From contig NZ_JADPKT010000070.1 in NCBI RefSeq assembly GCF_023074075.1, positions 1 to 64,000 on the forward strand: DNA of 64,000 nt, in the 5' to 3' direction. This DNA comes from Bradyrhizobium sp. 138 (GTDB taxonomy: Bacteria > Pseudomonadota > Alphaproteobacteria > Rhizobiales > Xanthobacteraceae). Below are positions 27,491 to 36,823 of this stretch, one piece after another; the first letter of the stretch is position 1, and every line of letters starts with the position of its first letter. The position numbers were made by a program, and so were the translations under genes. Under the pieces are notes generated by a model. It saw only the letters and a program-made list of their open reading frames with translations, had not been told where the DNA came from and searched no databases.

Positions 27491-29577
27491 GAGGCCGCCG
27501 CCTTCCTGATCCAGACCTTGTTGTCGTGGAACGCCGCGCCGCCGATCGGCGCGACGGCTTCGGCTCCCGTCAGCATGTTGATGCCGCGTCCACCGATATG
27601 GTTTTTGTTGGGATGAACGGACTCCGCGATCAGGACGCCGCGCCGCACGCCGTCGAACAGCGCCGCAACCAGCGTGGTCTCGCCGCGGGTATTGCCGAGC
27701 GTCACCGCATCGCCATCGGCAATGTCGAGAGCGGCTGCATCCAGAGGGTGGATCATCACGCTCGCCTTGCCCTCGCGTGCCTGCGAGGACGGCGTCTCGT
27801 TGAACGTGGTGTTGAGGAAGCTTCGCGAAGGGCTGGTCGCAAGCCGGAACGGATGGCCTTGATCGGTGTGCTCGATCACCGCCCAATGGTCGGGCAGATC
27901 AGGCATCTTGTCGAAATCGCCCATCGTCACGCCGAACGGCGGATGCGCCCAGTCTGCTCTAAAATGGAATTTGCCGTCGGCATGGGCAAAGCCGTCGAGG
28001 TAATGCGAGGTACGGAAATCCGGTTGCAGGTCGCGCCAGAGGTCGGCTTCGAGGCCGGCGATGTCGCCATGGTTGCTGAGCTTCAGCGTCGCGTCGATCA
28101 ATTCACGCGGCGTCATCTCGAAACCCGGATGCTTCGCGCCAAGCCGCGGCGCCAGCGCCTGCAACACCTCGTGGTTGGAGCGGCACTCGCCGGGCGGATC
28201 GATCAGCTTCGGACCGACCGAGATGTGCTGATGGCCGCCGCCGTAATAGAGATCGTCATGCTCCATGAACATGGTCGCCGGCAGCACGATGTCGGCCATC
28301 TCGGCCGTCTCGGTCATGAACTGCTCGTGCACCGCGACGAACAGATCCTCGCGCGCGAAGCCCTGCCGGACCAGCGCCTGCTCCGGCGCCACCGTCATCG
28401 GGTTGGTATTCTGGATCAGCATCGCCTTGACCGGGCCCTTGCCGCGCAGGGCCTCGGCATCGCCGGTGAGGATGCGGCCGATCTTGGACTGGTCGAGTGC
28501 GCGGATGCTCGAGTCGATGGCGTCGTGGCCCTCGATGATGGATTCGTTGAAATGCCACAGCGCGTAATTGTTGAAGAAGGCGCCGCCGCCCTCATACTGC
28601 CAGGCGCCGGTCACCGCGGGAATGCAATTCGCCGCGTGCATCTGCGTGGCACCATTACGGCTGCGCGTGAAGCCGTAGCCAAAGCGGAAGAAGGTGCGCT
28701 TGGTCTCGCCAACCGCTTTCGCAAAAGCTTCGATTTCCGCCACCGGGACGCCGCAGATCGCAGACGCCCATTCCGGCGTGCGCGTCTTCAGGTGCGCCTC
28801 GAGCTCGGCGGGACAATCGGTGTATTTGTCCATATAGGCGCGGTCGGCATAGCCGTCGCGGAACAGAACATGCATGACACCACACGCGAACGCGCCGTCG
28901 GTGCCGGGCCGCAGGATGATCTTGATGTCAGCCTGCTTCATGGTCTCGTTGTCGTAGATGTCGACCGCAGCGATTTTCGCGCCGCGCTCCTTGCGCGCAC
29001 GGGAGGCGTGCGTCATCACATTGACCTGGGTGTTGACGGGATTGGTGCCCCAGATCACGACGAGATCGGACAGCGCCATCTCGCGCGGATCGACACCAGC
29101 GATCTTGCCGGTGCCGATGGCATAGCCGATGCGGGCGACATTGGCGCAGATCGTCTGATAGAAGCGCGAATATTTTTTCACATGCGTGAGGCGGTTGAGG
29201 CCATCGCGCATCACCAGCCCCATCGTGCCGGCGTAGTAATAGGGCCAGATCGACTCCGCGCCGAACTCGCGCTCGGCTGCATTGAAGCGATGCCCGATCT
29301 CGTCGAGCGCCTCGTCCCACGAGATCCGCGCGAATTGCCCCGAACCCTTCGGCCCGGTGCGGCGCATCGGAAACATCACCCGCTCGGGGTGATGGATGCG
29401 CTCGGCGTAGCGGGCGACCTTGGCGCAGATGACGCCGGCCGTATAGGTCTGCTGCTTCGAACCACGGACACGACCGATGCTGCGGCCGTCGACCACCTCA
29501 ACATCGAGGGCACAGGCCGAGGGGCAATCATGCGGACAGGTCGAATGGCGGATTTCGATCTTGGCGTGCTGGTTCAT
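27487..29577 (-). CDS. Molybdopterin-dependent oxidoreductase (DMSO reductase family)
   Basis: A 696-aa enzyme of the DMSO reductase family. An N-terminal 4Fe-4S motif (CPHDCPSAC, with the fourth Cys in GVICAK about 27 residues on) precedes the bis-MGD domains: HPERVMFPMRRTG, then WGTNPVNTQ and DIVLPATMFMEHDD in the middle, and a C-terminal molydopterin-binding barrel with TFNETPSS and NTRGETTLVAALFDG. No Tat signal is visible, so it should act in the cytoplasm. No membrane or electron-transfer subunit is adjacent, so the electron partner and substrate are unknown. The ATG at 29577 is preferred over an upstream frame extension of 14 codons. Confidence 0.9.
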   Translation of the reverse strand: MNQHAKIEIRHSTCPHDCPSACALDVEVVDGRSIGRVRGSKQQTYTAGVICAKVARYAERIHHPERVMFPMRRTGPKGSGQFARISWDEALDEIGHRFNAAEREFGAESIWPYYYAGTMGLVMRDGLNRLTHVKKYSRFYQTICANVARIGYAIGTGKIAGVDPREMALSDLVVIWGTNPVNTQVNVMTHASRARKERGAKIAAVDIYDNETMKQADIKIILRPGTDGAFACGVMHVLFRDGYADRAYMDKYTDCPAELEAHLKTRTPEWASAICGVPVAEIEAFAKAVGETKRTFFRFGYGFTRSRNGATQMHAANCIPAVTGAWQYEGGGAFFNNYALWHFNESIIEGHDAIDSSIRALDQSKIGRILTGDAEALRGKGPVKAMLIQNTNPMTVAPEQALVRQGFAREDLFVAVHEQFMTETAEMADIVLPATMFMEHDDLYYGGGHQHISVGPKLIDPPGECRSNHEVLQALAPRLGAKHPGFEMTPRELIDATLKLSNHGDIAGLEADLWRDLQPDFRTSHYLDGFAHADGKFHFRADWAHPPFGVTMGDFDKMPDLPDHWAVIEHTDQGHPFRLATSPSRSFLNTTFNETPSSQAREGKASVMIHPLDAAALDIADGDAVTLGNTRGETTLVAALFDGVRRGVLIAESVHPNKNHIGGRGINMLTGAEAVAPIGGAAFHDNKVWIRKAAAS

Positions 29578-29812
29578 GTCCCAGTTCGTAACACCAAAAT
29601 ACCTGCCGGCCGAGCGCATTTATCCGGCAAGACCCATGCGATTTGTTCAAGCCGCACGCGCCGCCGGTTCCTGCTGCGACCGCGAAATGCGGATCGGCCA
29701 CACCGAAAACCGCCCGGGTATTCCCGGCCCAACCGCCATTGTGAGGCGTCGACAGTCCGCATCGGCTGCCGCTACAGTGCCGGCCAACAAGAACGATATC
29801 AGGGAGGTGGGC

Positions 29813-30787
29813 ATGATCGCCCGAAGATTCGTGCCGGCATTGGCTGCCGGCCTGCTCGCCGCACTCTCCGCAGCCCCCTCATTCGCCCAGGACTATCCCG
29901 TCCGCGCGGTCCGCATCGTCGTGCCCTTCGGCGCCGGTGGTCCGGCCGACGTGGCGGCCCGGCTGATCGGCAATGTCCTCCAGGAGAGCTTTGGCCAGCC
30001 CTTCGTGATCGAGAATCGCACCGGCGCCGGCGGTGTCATCGGCACCGTCGAAGCCGCGAAGTCGCCGGCCGATGGCTACACGCTATTGATGATGTCCAAC
30101 ACCCAGACCGCGAATGAATCGCTGCTGACGGTCGACAAACGCAAATACGAGCTGATGCGCGATCTCGCGCCGATCGCTCCGGTGAACTTTTCCGATCTCG
30201 TCATCGTGGTGAACCCGAGTGTTGCAGCCAAAACGCTGCCCGAGTTCATCGCGCTCGCCAAGGCGCAGCCGGGCAAGCTGAATTACGCCTCCTCCGGCCA
30301 GGGCACGCCCTACCACATGGCCGGCGAGCTGTTCAAAGCCATGGCCGGCGTCGATGTCGTGCATGTGCCCTATCGCAACAGCGGTGAGGCGCGCAGCGGC
30401 GTGATCGGCGGACAGGTGCAGATGATGATCGATGCGGTCCCGGCGATGGCGCCGAACATCGCCGAAAACCAGGTGCGCGCACTCGCGACCACCGGTAAGC
30501 ACCGCTCAGCCGCGCTGCCGAACGTGCCGACCGCCATCGAGGCCGGAGTGCCCGGCTATGAGGCGACGATCTGGCTTGGCCTGATGGCGCCCGCAGGGAC
30601 GCCGAAGCCTGTGATCGACAAGCTCAATGCCGCCGTCAACGCAATGGTGAAGCGGCCCGACATCGTCAAGCTCTGGACGGAACAAGGTGCCGTGCCCATG
30701 TCGATGACACCCGAGCAGTTCGACAAGTTCCTGCGCGGCGATATCGAGAAATGGGCCGACGTCGTCAAGAAGTTCGACAAGTCCTGA
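29813..30787 (+). CDS. Bug/TctC family periplasmic solute receptor
   Basis: A 324-aa exported receptor. The signal peptide ends at SAAPSFAQ, and the mature protein starts DYPVRAVRIVVPFGAGGPADVAAR, which is the canonical Bug N-terminus. A perfect AGGGAGG seven bases before the ATG at 29813 fixes the start. It lacks adjacent TctA/TctB genes; instead it leads an operon with a molybdenum hydroxylase (14 bases to the next gene), so it may capture that enzyme's substrate or act as a sensor. Orphan Bug receptors are very common in Bradyrhizobium and Bordetella relatives. Confidence 0.92.
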   Translation: MIARRFVPALAAGLLAALSAAPSFAQDYPVRAVRIVVPFGAGGPADVAARLIGNVLQESFGQPFVIENRTGAGGVIGTVEAAKSPADGYTLLMMSNTQTANESLLTVDKRKYELMRDLAPIAPVNFSDLVIVVNPSVAAKTLPEFIALAKAQPGKLNYASSGQGTPYHMAGELFKAMAGVDVVHVPYRNSGEARSGVIGGQVQMMIDAVPAMAPNIAENQVRALATTGKHRSAALPNVPTAIEAGVPGYEATIWLGLMAPAGTPKPVIDKLNAAVNAMVKRPDIVKLWTEQGAVPMSMTPEQFDKFLRGDIEKWADVVKKFDKS

Positions 30788-30800
30788 GGTCGTCGCGCGA

Positions 30801-31271
30801 ATGCCTACCCTTCAGTTCCAGCTCAACGGTGCGGCGACGGCCGTCGATACCGATCCGGACCAGCCGCTGCTCGATGTGCTGCGCGGCCGGCTCGGCCTTA
30901 CCAGTGCGCATTTCGGCTGCGGCGCCGGCGAGTGCGGGGCGTGTCATGTCATGGTCGGCGACCGCGCGATAACCTCCTGCGACGCGCCGATGTGGTCGGT
31001 TGCGGACAAGGACGTCGTCACTGTCGAAGGCCTCGGCACCGCAGAGCGACCGCACCCGCTGCAACGGGCCTTCATCTCCGAGCAGGCGATGCAATGCGGC
31101 TATTGCGTCTCCGGAATCCTCGTCAGCGCGGCGGCGCTCTTGAAGCGCAATCCGTCCCCGACGGAGGCCGAGGTCAGAGCAGCCCTCGATCGCAATCTGT
31201 GCCGTTGCGGATCGCATAACCGCATGGTCCGCGCCGTGCTGCGTGCGGCTGCAGAGATGGCGGCGTCATGA
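30801..31271 (+). CDS. (2Fe-2S) small subunit of a molybdenum hydroxylase
   Basis: A 156-aa iron-sulfur subunit of the xanthine dehydrogenase family (CoxS/IorA type). The plant-type 2Fe-2S centre is bound by C40, C45, C48 and C60 in HFGCGAGECGACHVMV, and the second cluster by C99, C102, C134 and C136 (QCGYC and LCRCG). It transfers electrons from the molybdenum site of the large subunit. Its stop overlaps the large subunit start by four bases. No FAD (CoxM-like) subunit follows, so the enzyme is of the two-subunit IorAB/nicotinate dehydrogenase kind. Confidence 0.93.
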   Translation: MPTLQFQLNGAATAVDTDPDQPLLDVLRGRLGLTSAHFGCGAGECGACHVMVGDRAITSCDAPMWSVADKDVVTVEGLGTAERPHPLQRAFISEQAMQCGYCVSGILVSAAALLKRNPSPTEAEVRAALDRNLCRCGSHNRMVRAVLRAAAEMAAS

Positions 31272-33400
31272 CCACGTCGTCCCCTGCTCCGAAACTGCCG
31301 GTTAGCCTCGCGGCCAATCCAAAACTGTCGTCCTGGGTCAACTTCACCGGCGACGGTCGGGTGGCGATCTCGCCCGGCAAGGTCGAGATCGGCCAGGGCA
31401 TCGTCACGGCGCTGGCGCAGATCGCGGCGGACGAGCTCGATGTCGATATCTCCAGGATCGAGATGATCCGCGCCTCGACGGCGATGAGCCCGAACGAGGG
31501 CGTCACCTCGGGCAGCCTGTCGATCCAGCAATCCGGCCGCGCGCTGCGCCACGCTTGCGCCGAGGTGCGCCGGCGTTTTCTCACGGCTGCATCGGAACGT
31601 CTCGGCGTCGACGTCTCGACGCTCGATGTCGATGACGGCACAATCTCGGGGCCGGGCAACGTCAGGACCAGTTATTGGGAGCTGGCCAGCGAGGTCTCGC
31701 TCGACCACGACGCCACTGCCGACCCGCGCGCGAAGAGCATTGATAGGCGCATCGTGGCCGGACATTCGGTCCAGCGCGTGGACATTCCCGACAAGGTATT
31801 CGCGCGGCCGCGCTTCATCCACGATCTTGCGCTGGCAGGACTGGTGCACGGTCGCGTGCTGCGGCCGGATATCTCGGGCGCCAAACTGATCGCACTCGAT
31901 GAGGAGGCTGCACGCGCCGGTCCCGGCCTCGTTGCGGTCGTGCGCGACGGCGGCTTCGCCGGTGTGGTCGCCGACAACGAGGCGGCGGCGGACGCGGCGC
32001 TCAAGGCCTTGCGCAAGGGCGCGACGTGGTCGGCCGGCGAGCCGCTGCCCGATGAAGACGATCTGGCGGGCTTTCTGAGGAGCCAGCCGGTCGACACCAC
32101 CGTCATCGACGCCAGGACGGCGGAGCCGACACGCAAGCCCGCCCAGACCCTCCGCCGGCAATATACCCGCCCCTACATCGCCCATGCCTCGATCGCGCCA
32201 TCCTGCGCGATCGCCCAATGGGACGGTGACCGCGTCCATGTCTGGACCCACAGCCAGGGCATCTATCTGCTCCGCGCCGATCTCGCCATCGTGCTCAAGC
32301 TGCCGGCGGATAACATCGTCGTTGAGCACATGGAGGGCGCCGGTTGCTATGGTCATAATGCGGCCGACGACGTCGCGCTCGATGCGGTGCTGCTGGCGAG
32401 AGCGGCCGGCGGCCGTCCGGTCCGGGTGCAATGGTCACGCCACGACGAGATGTCCCACGCCCCGTTCGGTGCGGCCATGGCCATCGAGATCGAGGCCGAT
32501 CTCGATGCGAACAACGAGATCATCGGCTGGCGCCATGCGATCTGGAGCAACGGCCATGCCGCACGGCCCGGGCGCGCGGCGCAACCCGCGCTGCTCGCCG
32601 CGACCGAGATCGCAAACCCCTATCCGCGCATGATCTCCACCAATCCGCCGGCGGCCAATGGCGGCGGCGGCGATCGCAACTCCGTCCCACTCTATGATTT
32701 GCCCGCCTGGACGATCACCAGCCACCGGCTGATGACCATGCCGGTGCGCACCTCGGCGCTGCGGACGCTCGGCGCACAAGGCAATGTGTTTGCCATCGAA
32801 TCCCTGCTCGACGAAATCGCCGCCTTGCGCGGCGAAGATCCGATCGCGTTCCGCCTGCGGCATCTGCGCGACGAACGGGCGCGCGATGCCATCCGCGCCG
32901 CGGCGCGGCGTGCCGGATGGAAGCCGCCAAAGCATGCCGGTGTCGGCCACGGCGTCGGGTTCGCTCGCTACAAGAACATAGGCGCATATTGCGCCGTGAT
33001 TGCCGAGATCGAAGGCTCCGACGACATCCGCGTCAAGCGGCTCACGCTTGCGGTCGACGTCGGCGAGGCCATCAATCCGGACGGCGTCATCAATCAGATC
33101 GAGGGTGGCGCGATTCAGGCGACGAGCTGGGTGCTGAAGGAGCGCGTCCGTTTCGACCGGACGCGCATCACCTCGACCTCTTGGACAGACTATCCGATCC
33201 TGACCTTCAGCGAGGTGCCGGCGGTAGTTGTCGAGATCATCCAGCGGCCGGAGATCGAGCCGGTCGGCGCCGGTGAAGCCGCGCACGGCCCGGTGACGGC
33301 GGCGATCGCCAATGCGGTCTACGACTGCCTCGGCGTGCGCGTGCGCGATCTGCCGATCACACGCGACAGGATCATCGCAGCTGCGGAGCTGGCATCTTGA
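31268..33400 (+). CDS. Molybdopterin-binding large subunit of a molybdenum hydroxylase (IorB-like)
   Basis: A 710-aa single-piece large subunit with the IorB-type layout: an early GKVEIGQGIVTALAQIAADEL, the central ASIAPSCAIAQW and EGAGCYGHNAADDVALDAVLLAR, and the predicted catalytic Glu in VGAGEAAHGPVTAAIANAV near the C-terminus. Members oxidise N-heteroaromatics, aldehydes or purines with water as the oxygen donor. There is no Tat signal in the first 30 residues, in contrast to many IorB proteins that have one, so a cytoplasmic location is likely. It partners with the small subunit just upstream. Confidence 0.9.
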   Translation: MTTSSPAPKLPVSLAANPKLSSWVNFTGDGRVAISPGKVEIGQGIVTALAQIAADELDVDISRIEMIRASTAMSPNEGVTSGSLSIQQSGRALRHACAEVRRRFLTAASERLGVDVSTLDVDDGTISGPGNVRTSYWELASEVSLDHDATADPRAKSIDRRIVAGHSVQRVDIPDKVFARPRFIHDLALAGLVHGRVLRPDISGAKLIALDEEAARAGPGLVAVVRDGGFAGVVADNEAAADAALKALRKGATWSAGEPLPDEDDLAGFLRSQPVDTTVIDARTAEPTRKPAQTLRRQYTRPYIAHASIAPSCAIAQWDGDRVHVWTHSQGIYLLRADLAIVLKLPADNIVVEHMEGAGCYGHNAADDVALDAVLLARAAGGRPVRVQWSRHDEMSHAPFGAAMAIEIEADLDANNEIIGWRHAIWSNGHAARPGRAAQPALLAATEIANPYPRMISTNPPAANGGGGDRNSVPLYDLPAWTITSHRLMTMPVRTSALRTLGAQGNVFAIESLLDEIAALRGEDPIAFRLRHLRDERARDAIRAAARRAGWKPPKHAGVGHGVGFARYKNIGAYCAVIAEIEGSDDIRVKRLTLAVDVGEAINPDGVINQIEGGAIQATSWVLKERVRFDRTRITSTSWTDYPILTFSEVPAVVVEIIQRPEIEPVGAGEAAHGPVTAAIANAVYDCLGVRVRDLPITRDRIIAAAELAS

Positions 33401-34095
33401 CGACAGTGAACATCTTGAGCGGTGGCGCGGCGCAAGGCCTGGTGCGCGGCCTCGCGGAGGCCTTCAAGGCGCAGACCGGCTTCGGCATCGACGGCGAATT
33501 CGGGGCGGTCGTCCTCATGGCCGACAAGCTGCGCGCGGGCACGTCGGCCGATCTCGTGATCCTGACCCGGGCGCTCCTGGCAAAGCTCGCCGAGGAGCAG
33601 CTTGTCACCCCCTCCTCGATCACGGATGTCGGCCGCGTCGAGACCGCATTGGCGGTCCGCAGCCGTGATCCCGAGGTGACGGTGAAGACCGAGGCCGATC
33701 TACGCGAGGTGCTGCGCAGTGCCGACGCGATCTATGTCCCCGACACCAAGGCTTCGACGGCGGGGCAGCACGTTGCCAAGGTGCTGGACCAGCTTGGCAT
33801 CGCCTACGAGGTCGCATCGCGCCTCAAGATATTTCCGAACGGCGCAACGGCGATGCGGGAGCTTGCGGCATCCACCGCGCAAAGGCCGATCGGCTGCACA
33901 CAGGCAACCGAGATCATCGCGACCGACGGCATCGCGCTGTCGGGGTCGCTGCCGCCGGGCTGCGAGCTCGTGACCATGTACACCGCCGGCGTGACCGCCA
34001 GGGCCGCGCATCCGAACGAAGCTGCTGCACTGATCGCGCTCCTGGCCGGCGCAGATCACAGGGAGCTGCGCCAGCGCGCTGGCTTTACCGGCTAG
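33397..34095 (+). CDS. ModA-like substrate-binding protein without signal peptide
   Basis: A 232-aa protein of the type 2 periplasmic-binding fold close to ModA (molybdate-binding): VNILSGGAAQGLVRGLAEAF at the start, EFGAVVLMADKLRAGTSADLVIL, and a C-terminal YTAGVTARAAHPNEAAALIALLAG. A TTG start overlaps the stop of the large subunit gene (TTGA), or GTG at 33406 is used. Either way there is no signal peptide, so it would stay in the cytoplasm. The location next to a molybdenum enzyme is striking, but no permease or ATPase is adjacent, so transport seems unlikely. Confidence 0.82.
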   Translation: MTTVNILSGGAAQGLVRGLAEAFKAQTGFGIDGEFGAVVLMADKLRAGTSADLVILTRALLAKLAEEQLVTPSSITDVGRVETALAVRSRDPEVTVKTEADLREVLRSADAIYVPDTKASTAGQHVAKVLDQLGIAYEVASRLKIFPNGATAMRELAASTAQRPIGCTQATEIIATDGIALSGSLPPGCELVTMYTAGVTARAAHPNEAAALIALLAGADHRELRQRAGFTG

Positions 34096-34103
34096 ATGCC
34101 GCC

Positions 34104-34910
34104 TTATTTGTGCAGCTGGGTAAGCCCGGTCGGCGGGCCGTCGACCGCGGTCCAGCCGCCATCGACGAACAGCGTGCTGCCGCTGACATAGCTAGCGGCA
34201 TCCGAGGCGAGATAGGCCACGGCGGTCGCGACCTCGTCGGCACTGCTCCAGCGGTTGAACACGGTGTGGCCGGCATAGAGATTGTAGATGTCGGGGCGCT
34301 GCTTGAAAGGGCCGGTCAGCGCGGTCTCGGCGATGCTCGGCGCGATCGCGTTGACGCGCACGCCGGCGTGGCCGACCTCGGAGGCAAAGCCCTTGACCAG
34401 CAGGCCGATCGCCGCCTTGGTCGAGCCATAGACGCCGAGGCCCGGCTCGATGGTCACCGCGCGCACCGAGGAGCAGGCGATGATGCTACCGCCCTTCTGC
34501 GCGACCATGATGCGGCCAAAGGCCTGGAAGAACCAGACCGTGCCTTTGACATTGAGGTTGATGACGCGGTCGAGATCCTCCTCGGTGTAGTCGAGGATGG
34601 TCTTGCGGATGTTGAGCCCGGGCGTCGTCACGGCGATGTCGAGCCGCGAGAACTTCTGCATCACGGTTTGGGCGAGCGCATTGACGTCCGCCGCGCTCGC
34701 GGCGTCGCAGCTAGCGGCCTCCGCCCAGCCGCCCTTGTCGCGAATGCCGGCGGCGGTCGCTTCCGCAGCGTCGAGCGCGCGATCGGCGCAGACGACACGG
34801 GCCCCTAACCCGGCAAGAGCCTCGGCCGACGACTTGCCGATGCCGGACGCGGCGCCGAGGACAATTGCAGACTTGCCGGTGAGATCGAAGAGCTTGCGAT
34901 AGTCCGTCAC
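34104..34910 (-). CDS. SDR family NAD(P)-dependent oxidoreductase
   Basis: A 268-aa classical short-chain dehydrogenase. The nucleotide loop is GAASGIGK (19-26), and the catalytic YxxxK is in GVYGSTKAAIG, preceded by the SSVRA serine. The C-terminus ends LFVDGGWTAVDG. It starts 22 bases after the TRAP permease gene dctM on the same strand, so it is the last gene of the TRAP operon and probably oxidises the imported compound. Its stop is nine bases from that of the converging ModA-like gene. Confidence 0.9.
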   Translation of the reverse strand: MTDYRKLFDLTGKSAIVLGAASGIGKSSAEALAGLGARVVCADRALDAAEATAAGIRDKGGWAEAASCDAASAADVNALAQTVMQKFSRLDIAVTTPGLNIRKTILDYTEEDLDRVINLNVKGTVWFFQAFGRIMVAQKGGSIIACSSVRAVTIEPGLGVYGSTKAAIGLLVKGFASEVGHAGVRVNAIAPSIAETALTGPFKQRPDIYNLYAGHTVFNRWSSADEVATAVAYLASDAASYVSGSTLFVDGGWTAVDGPPTGLTQLHK

Positions 34911-34932
34911 TGATAGCTTCTCCCTGGTGCTG

Positions 34933-36225
34933 CTAGCCCTTGTAGCCCATCAGCAGGCGGGGCAGCCACAGCGAGAATGCAGGGACGTAGGTCACGAACA
35001 TCAGTGCTGCGATCAGCGCGGCATAGAACGGCAGGATGGTGCGCATCACCGCACCGACCGAGATGCCGCCGATGGCGCAGCCCACGAACTGCGTGGTTCC
35101 GACCGGCGGCGTGTTGAGCCCGAGGGCGCAGTTGATCAGCATCAGCATGCCGAACTGCACCGGGTCCATGCCCGCCTTCATCGCGATCGGCAGGAAGATC
35201 GGGGTGCAGATCAGAATGGTCGCCGCCATGTCCATGAACGTGCCGAGCACGAACAGGATGACGTTGATGAGCAGGAAGATCACCCAGGGCTGCGTCGACA
35301 CCTTGCTCATCATCGCGCCGGCGAGATCCGCCACCTCGTAAAGCCCCATCAGATACTGGAACATGGTGGAGACGCCGATCAGCAGCAACACCACGCCCGT
35401 CGTCTTCACCGCCTTGGCCGCCGCGCGCAGGAAGTTCTGCAGGGTCATGGTGCGGTAGATGAGGAAGGTCAGCAGGATCGTGTAGGTGACCGCGACGGCG
35501 GCGGATTCGGTTGCCGTAAAGACGCCGGAGAGGATGCCCGTCAGGATGATGCCGACAATCAGAAGGCCGGGCAGCGCGGCCGCGAGCGAGCGGAACACCT
35601 GGGCCCAGCCCGGGAACTTGCCAGCCGGATAACCCCGCTTCACCGCGACTGCGTAGGCGGCGACCAGCATGCAAACCATCAGCACGATCGCGGGCAGCAG
35701 GCCGGCTGCGATCAGCGCGCCGATCGAGACCTTGCCGCCGGCGGCCAAGGCATAGATGATCATGTTGTGGCTGGTCGGCATCAGGGCTCCGACCAGCGAG
35801 GCGTGGGTGGTGACATTGACGGCGTAGTCGGTGTCGAAGCCCTCTTTCTTCATCATCGGGATCATCACCGCGCCCATCGCCGACACGTCGGCCACGGGCG
35901 ATCCGGAGACGCCGCCGAACAGCGTGCAGGCGACCACGTTCGACATGCCGAGGCCGCCGCGGATGTGGCCGACGAGATTCTTGGCGAGCTGCACGATCTT
36001 GTCGGCGACGCCGCCATGCAGCATCAGCTCACCGCTGAAGACGAAGAAGGGAATCGCGAGGAACGAGAAGATGTTCATCCCCGACATCATCTGCTGGAAG
36101 ATGACGGCGACCGGCAGACCTTCGTAGAGAATGGTGCAGATCGCCGACAGGCCGATGGCGAAGGCGACCGGGACGCCGAGGATCAGGAAGCCGAAGAAGG
36201 TGGCGCCGAGGATGATCAGTTCCAT
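34933..36225 (-). CDS. dctM: TRAP transporter large permease (DctM)
   Basis: A 430-aa membrane protein with about twelve spans, the large subunit of a sodium-coupled tripartite ATP-independent periplasmic transporter. The N-terminus LGATFFGFLILGVPVAFAIGL, the GxSGSPVADVSAMGAVMIP motif in the first half and LGLNTPPVGTTQFVGCAIG in the second are hallmarks of DctM. Its 5' end overlaps dctQ by ten bases. The operon order dctP-dctQ-dctM-SDR suggests import and oxidation of a carboxylate, but the substrate cannot be read from the sequence. Confidence 0.93.
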   Translation of the reverse strand: MELIILGATFFGFLILGVPVAFAIGLSAICTILYEGLPVAVIFQQMMSGMNIFSFLAIPFFVFSGELMLHGGVADKIVQLAKNLVGHIRGGLGMSNVVACTLFGGVSGSPVADVSAMGAVMIPMMKKEGFDTDYAVNVTTHASLVGALMPTSHNMIIYALAAGGKVSIGALIAAGLLPAIVLMVCMLVAAYAVAVKRGYPAGKFPGWAQVFRSLAAALPGLLIVGIILTGILSGVFTATESAAVAVTYTILLTFLIYRTMTLQNFLRAAAKAVKTTGVVLLLIGVSTMFQYLMGLYEVADLAGAMMSKVSTQPWVIFLLINVILFVLGTFMDMAATILICTPIFLPIAMKAGMDPVQFGMLMLINCALGLNTPPVGTTQFVGCAIGGISVGAVMRTILPFYAALIAALMFVTYVPAFSLWLPRLLMGYKG

Positions 36226-36764
36226 GAGGGGACGACCTCTTCGCCGCGGAGGAGAGCGATGATGTGCTCGATTGAAAAAGACACGATGAGGACGCCGGAG
36301 GCGATCAGCGGCACATAGCGGATGATCTCGGGAAGACCGAGATTGGGGATTTTCACGGTTCCGACCGAGGCCCCGAGGATCCAGCCGTTGTAGGCCATCG
36401 CAATGCCGAAGACGGCCACCAGGACGTGGATCACGAGCTCGATCTTCTCGCGCATGTGATCCGGGAGCATGACCAACAGACTATCCATACCGATGTGACC
36501 GGCATCGCGCACGCCGACGGCGGCGCCGATCAGCGTGACATAGAGGATCAGAACCAGCGCGAGGTTCTCGGTCCAGGTCGGGCTGGAGTTGAGGACGTAA
36601 CGCCCGAATACCTGATAGAACACGATGGTGACGATGACGATCAGTCCGGTCACGGACAGATACATGCCGGCGCGAGCAACGGGGGCGTTGATCCGCGACA
36701 GCAGGCCCGCGGACGGTCGTCCGACCGCCTCATGCTCATGATCTGCGACGTGTGGGTCTGTCAT
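36216..36764 (-). CDS. dctQ: TRAP transporter small permease (DctQ)
   Basis: A 182-aa protein with four membrane spans. It matches DctQ by size, by YVLNSSPTWTENLALVLILYVTLIGAAVGVRDAGHIGMD-type order of motifs (the WTENLA and HIGMD elements), and by its place between dctP and dctM. The N-terminus is hydrophilic and histidine/acid rich. It overlaps dctM by ten bases. Confidence 0.9.
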   Translation of the reverse strand: MTDPHVADHEHEAVGRPSAGLLSRINAPVARAGMYLSVTGLIVIVTIVFYQVFGRYVLNSSPTWTENLALVLILYVTLIGAAVGVRDAGHIGMDSLLVMLPDHMREKIELVIHVLVAVFGIAMAYNGWILGASVGTVKIPNLGLPEIIRYVPLIASGVLIVSFSIEHIIALLRGEEVVPSWN

Positions 36765-36823
36765 CCCGCGCCTCCTTGCGAAGGTCCGGCGTCACCTCGC
36801 AGCGACGCCGGGCCCTGCCATGT

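Noticed and set aside
27478..30117. 879-codon open frame on the plus strand
   Set aside because: It is antisense to the molybdopterin oxidoreductase, whose motifs are clear, and runs on into the Bug receptor gene in a different frame.
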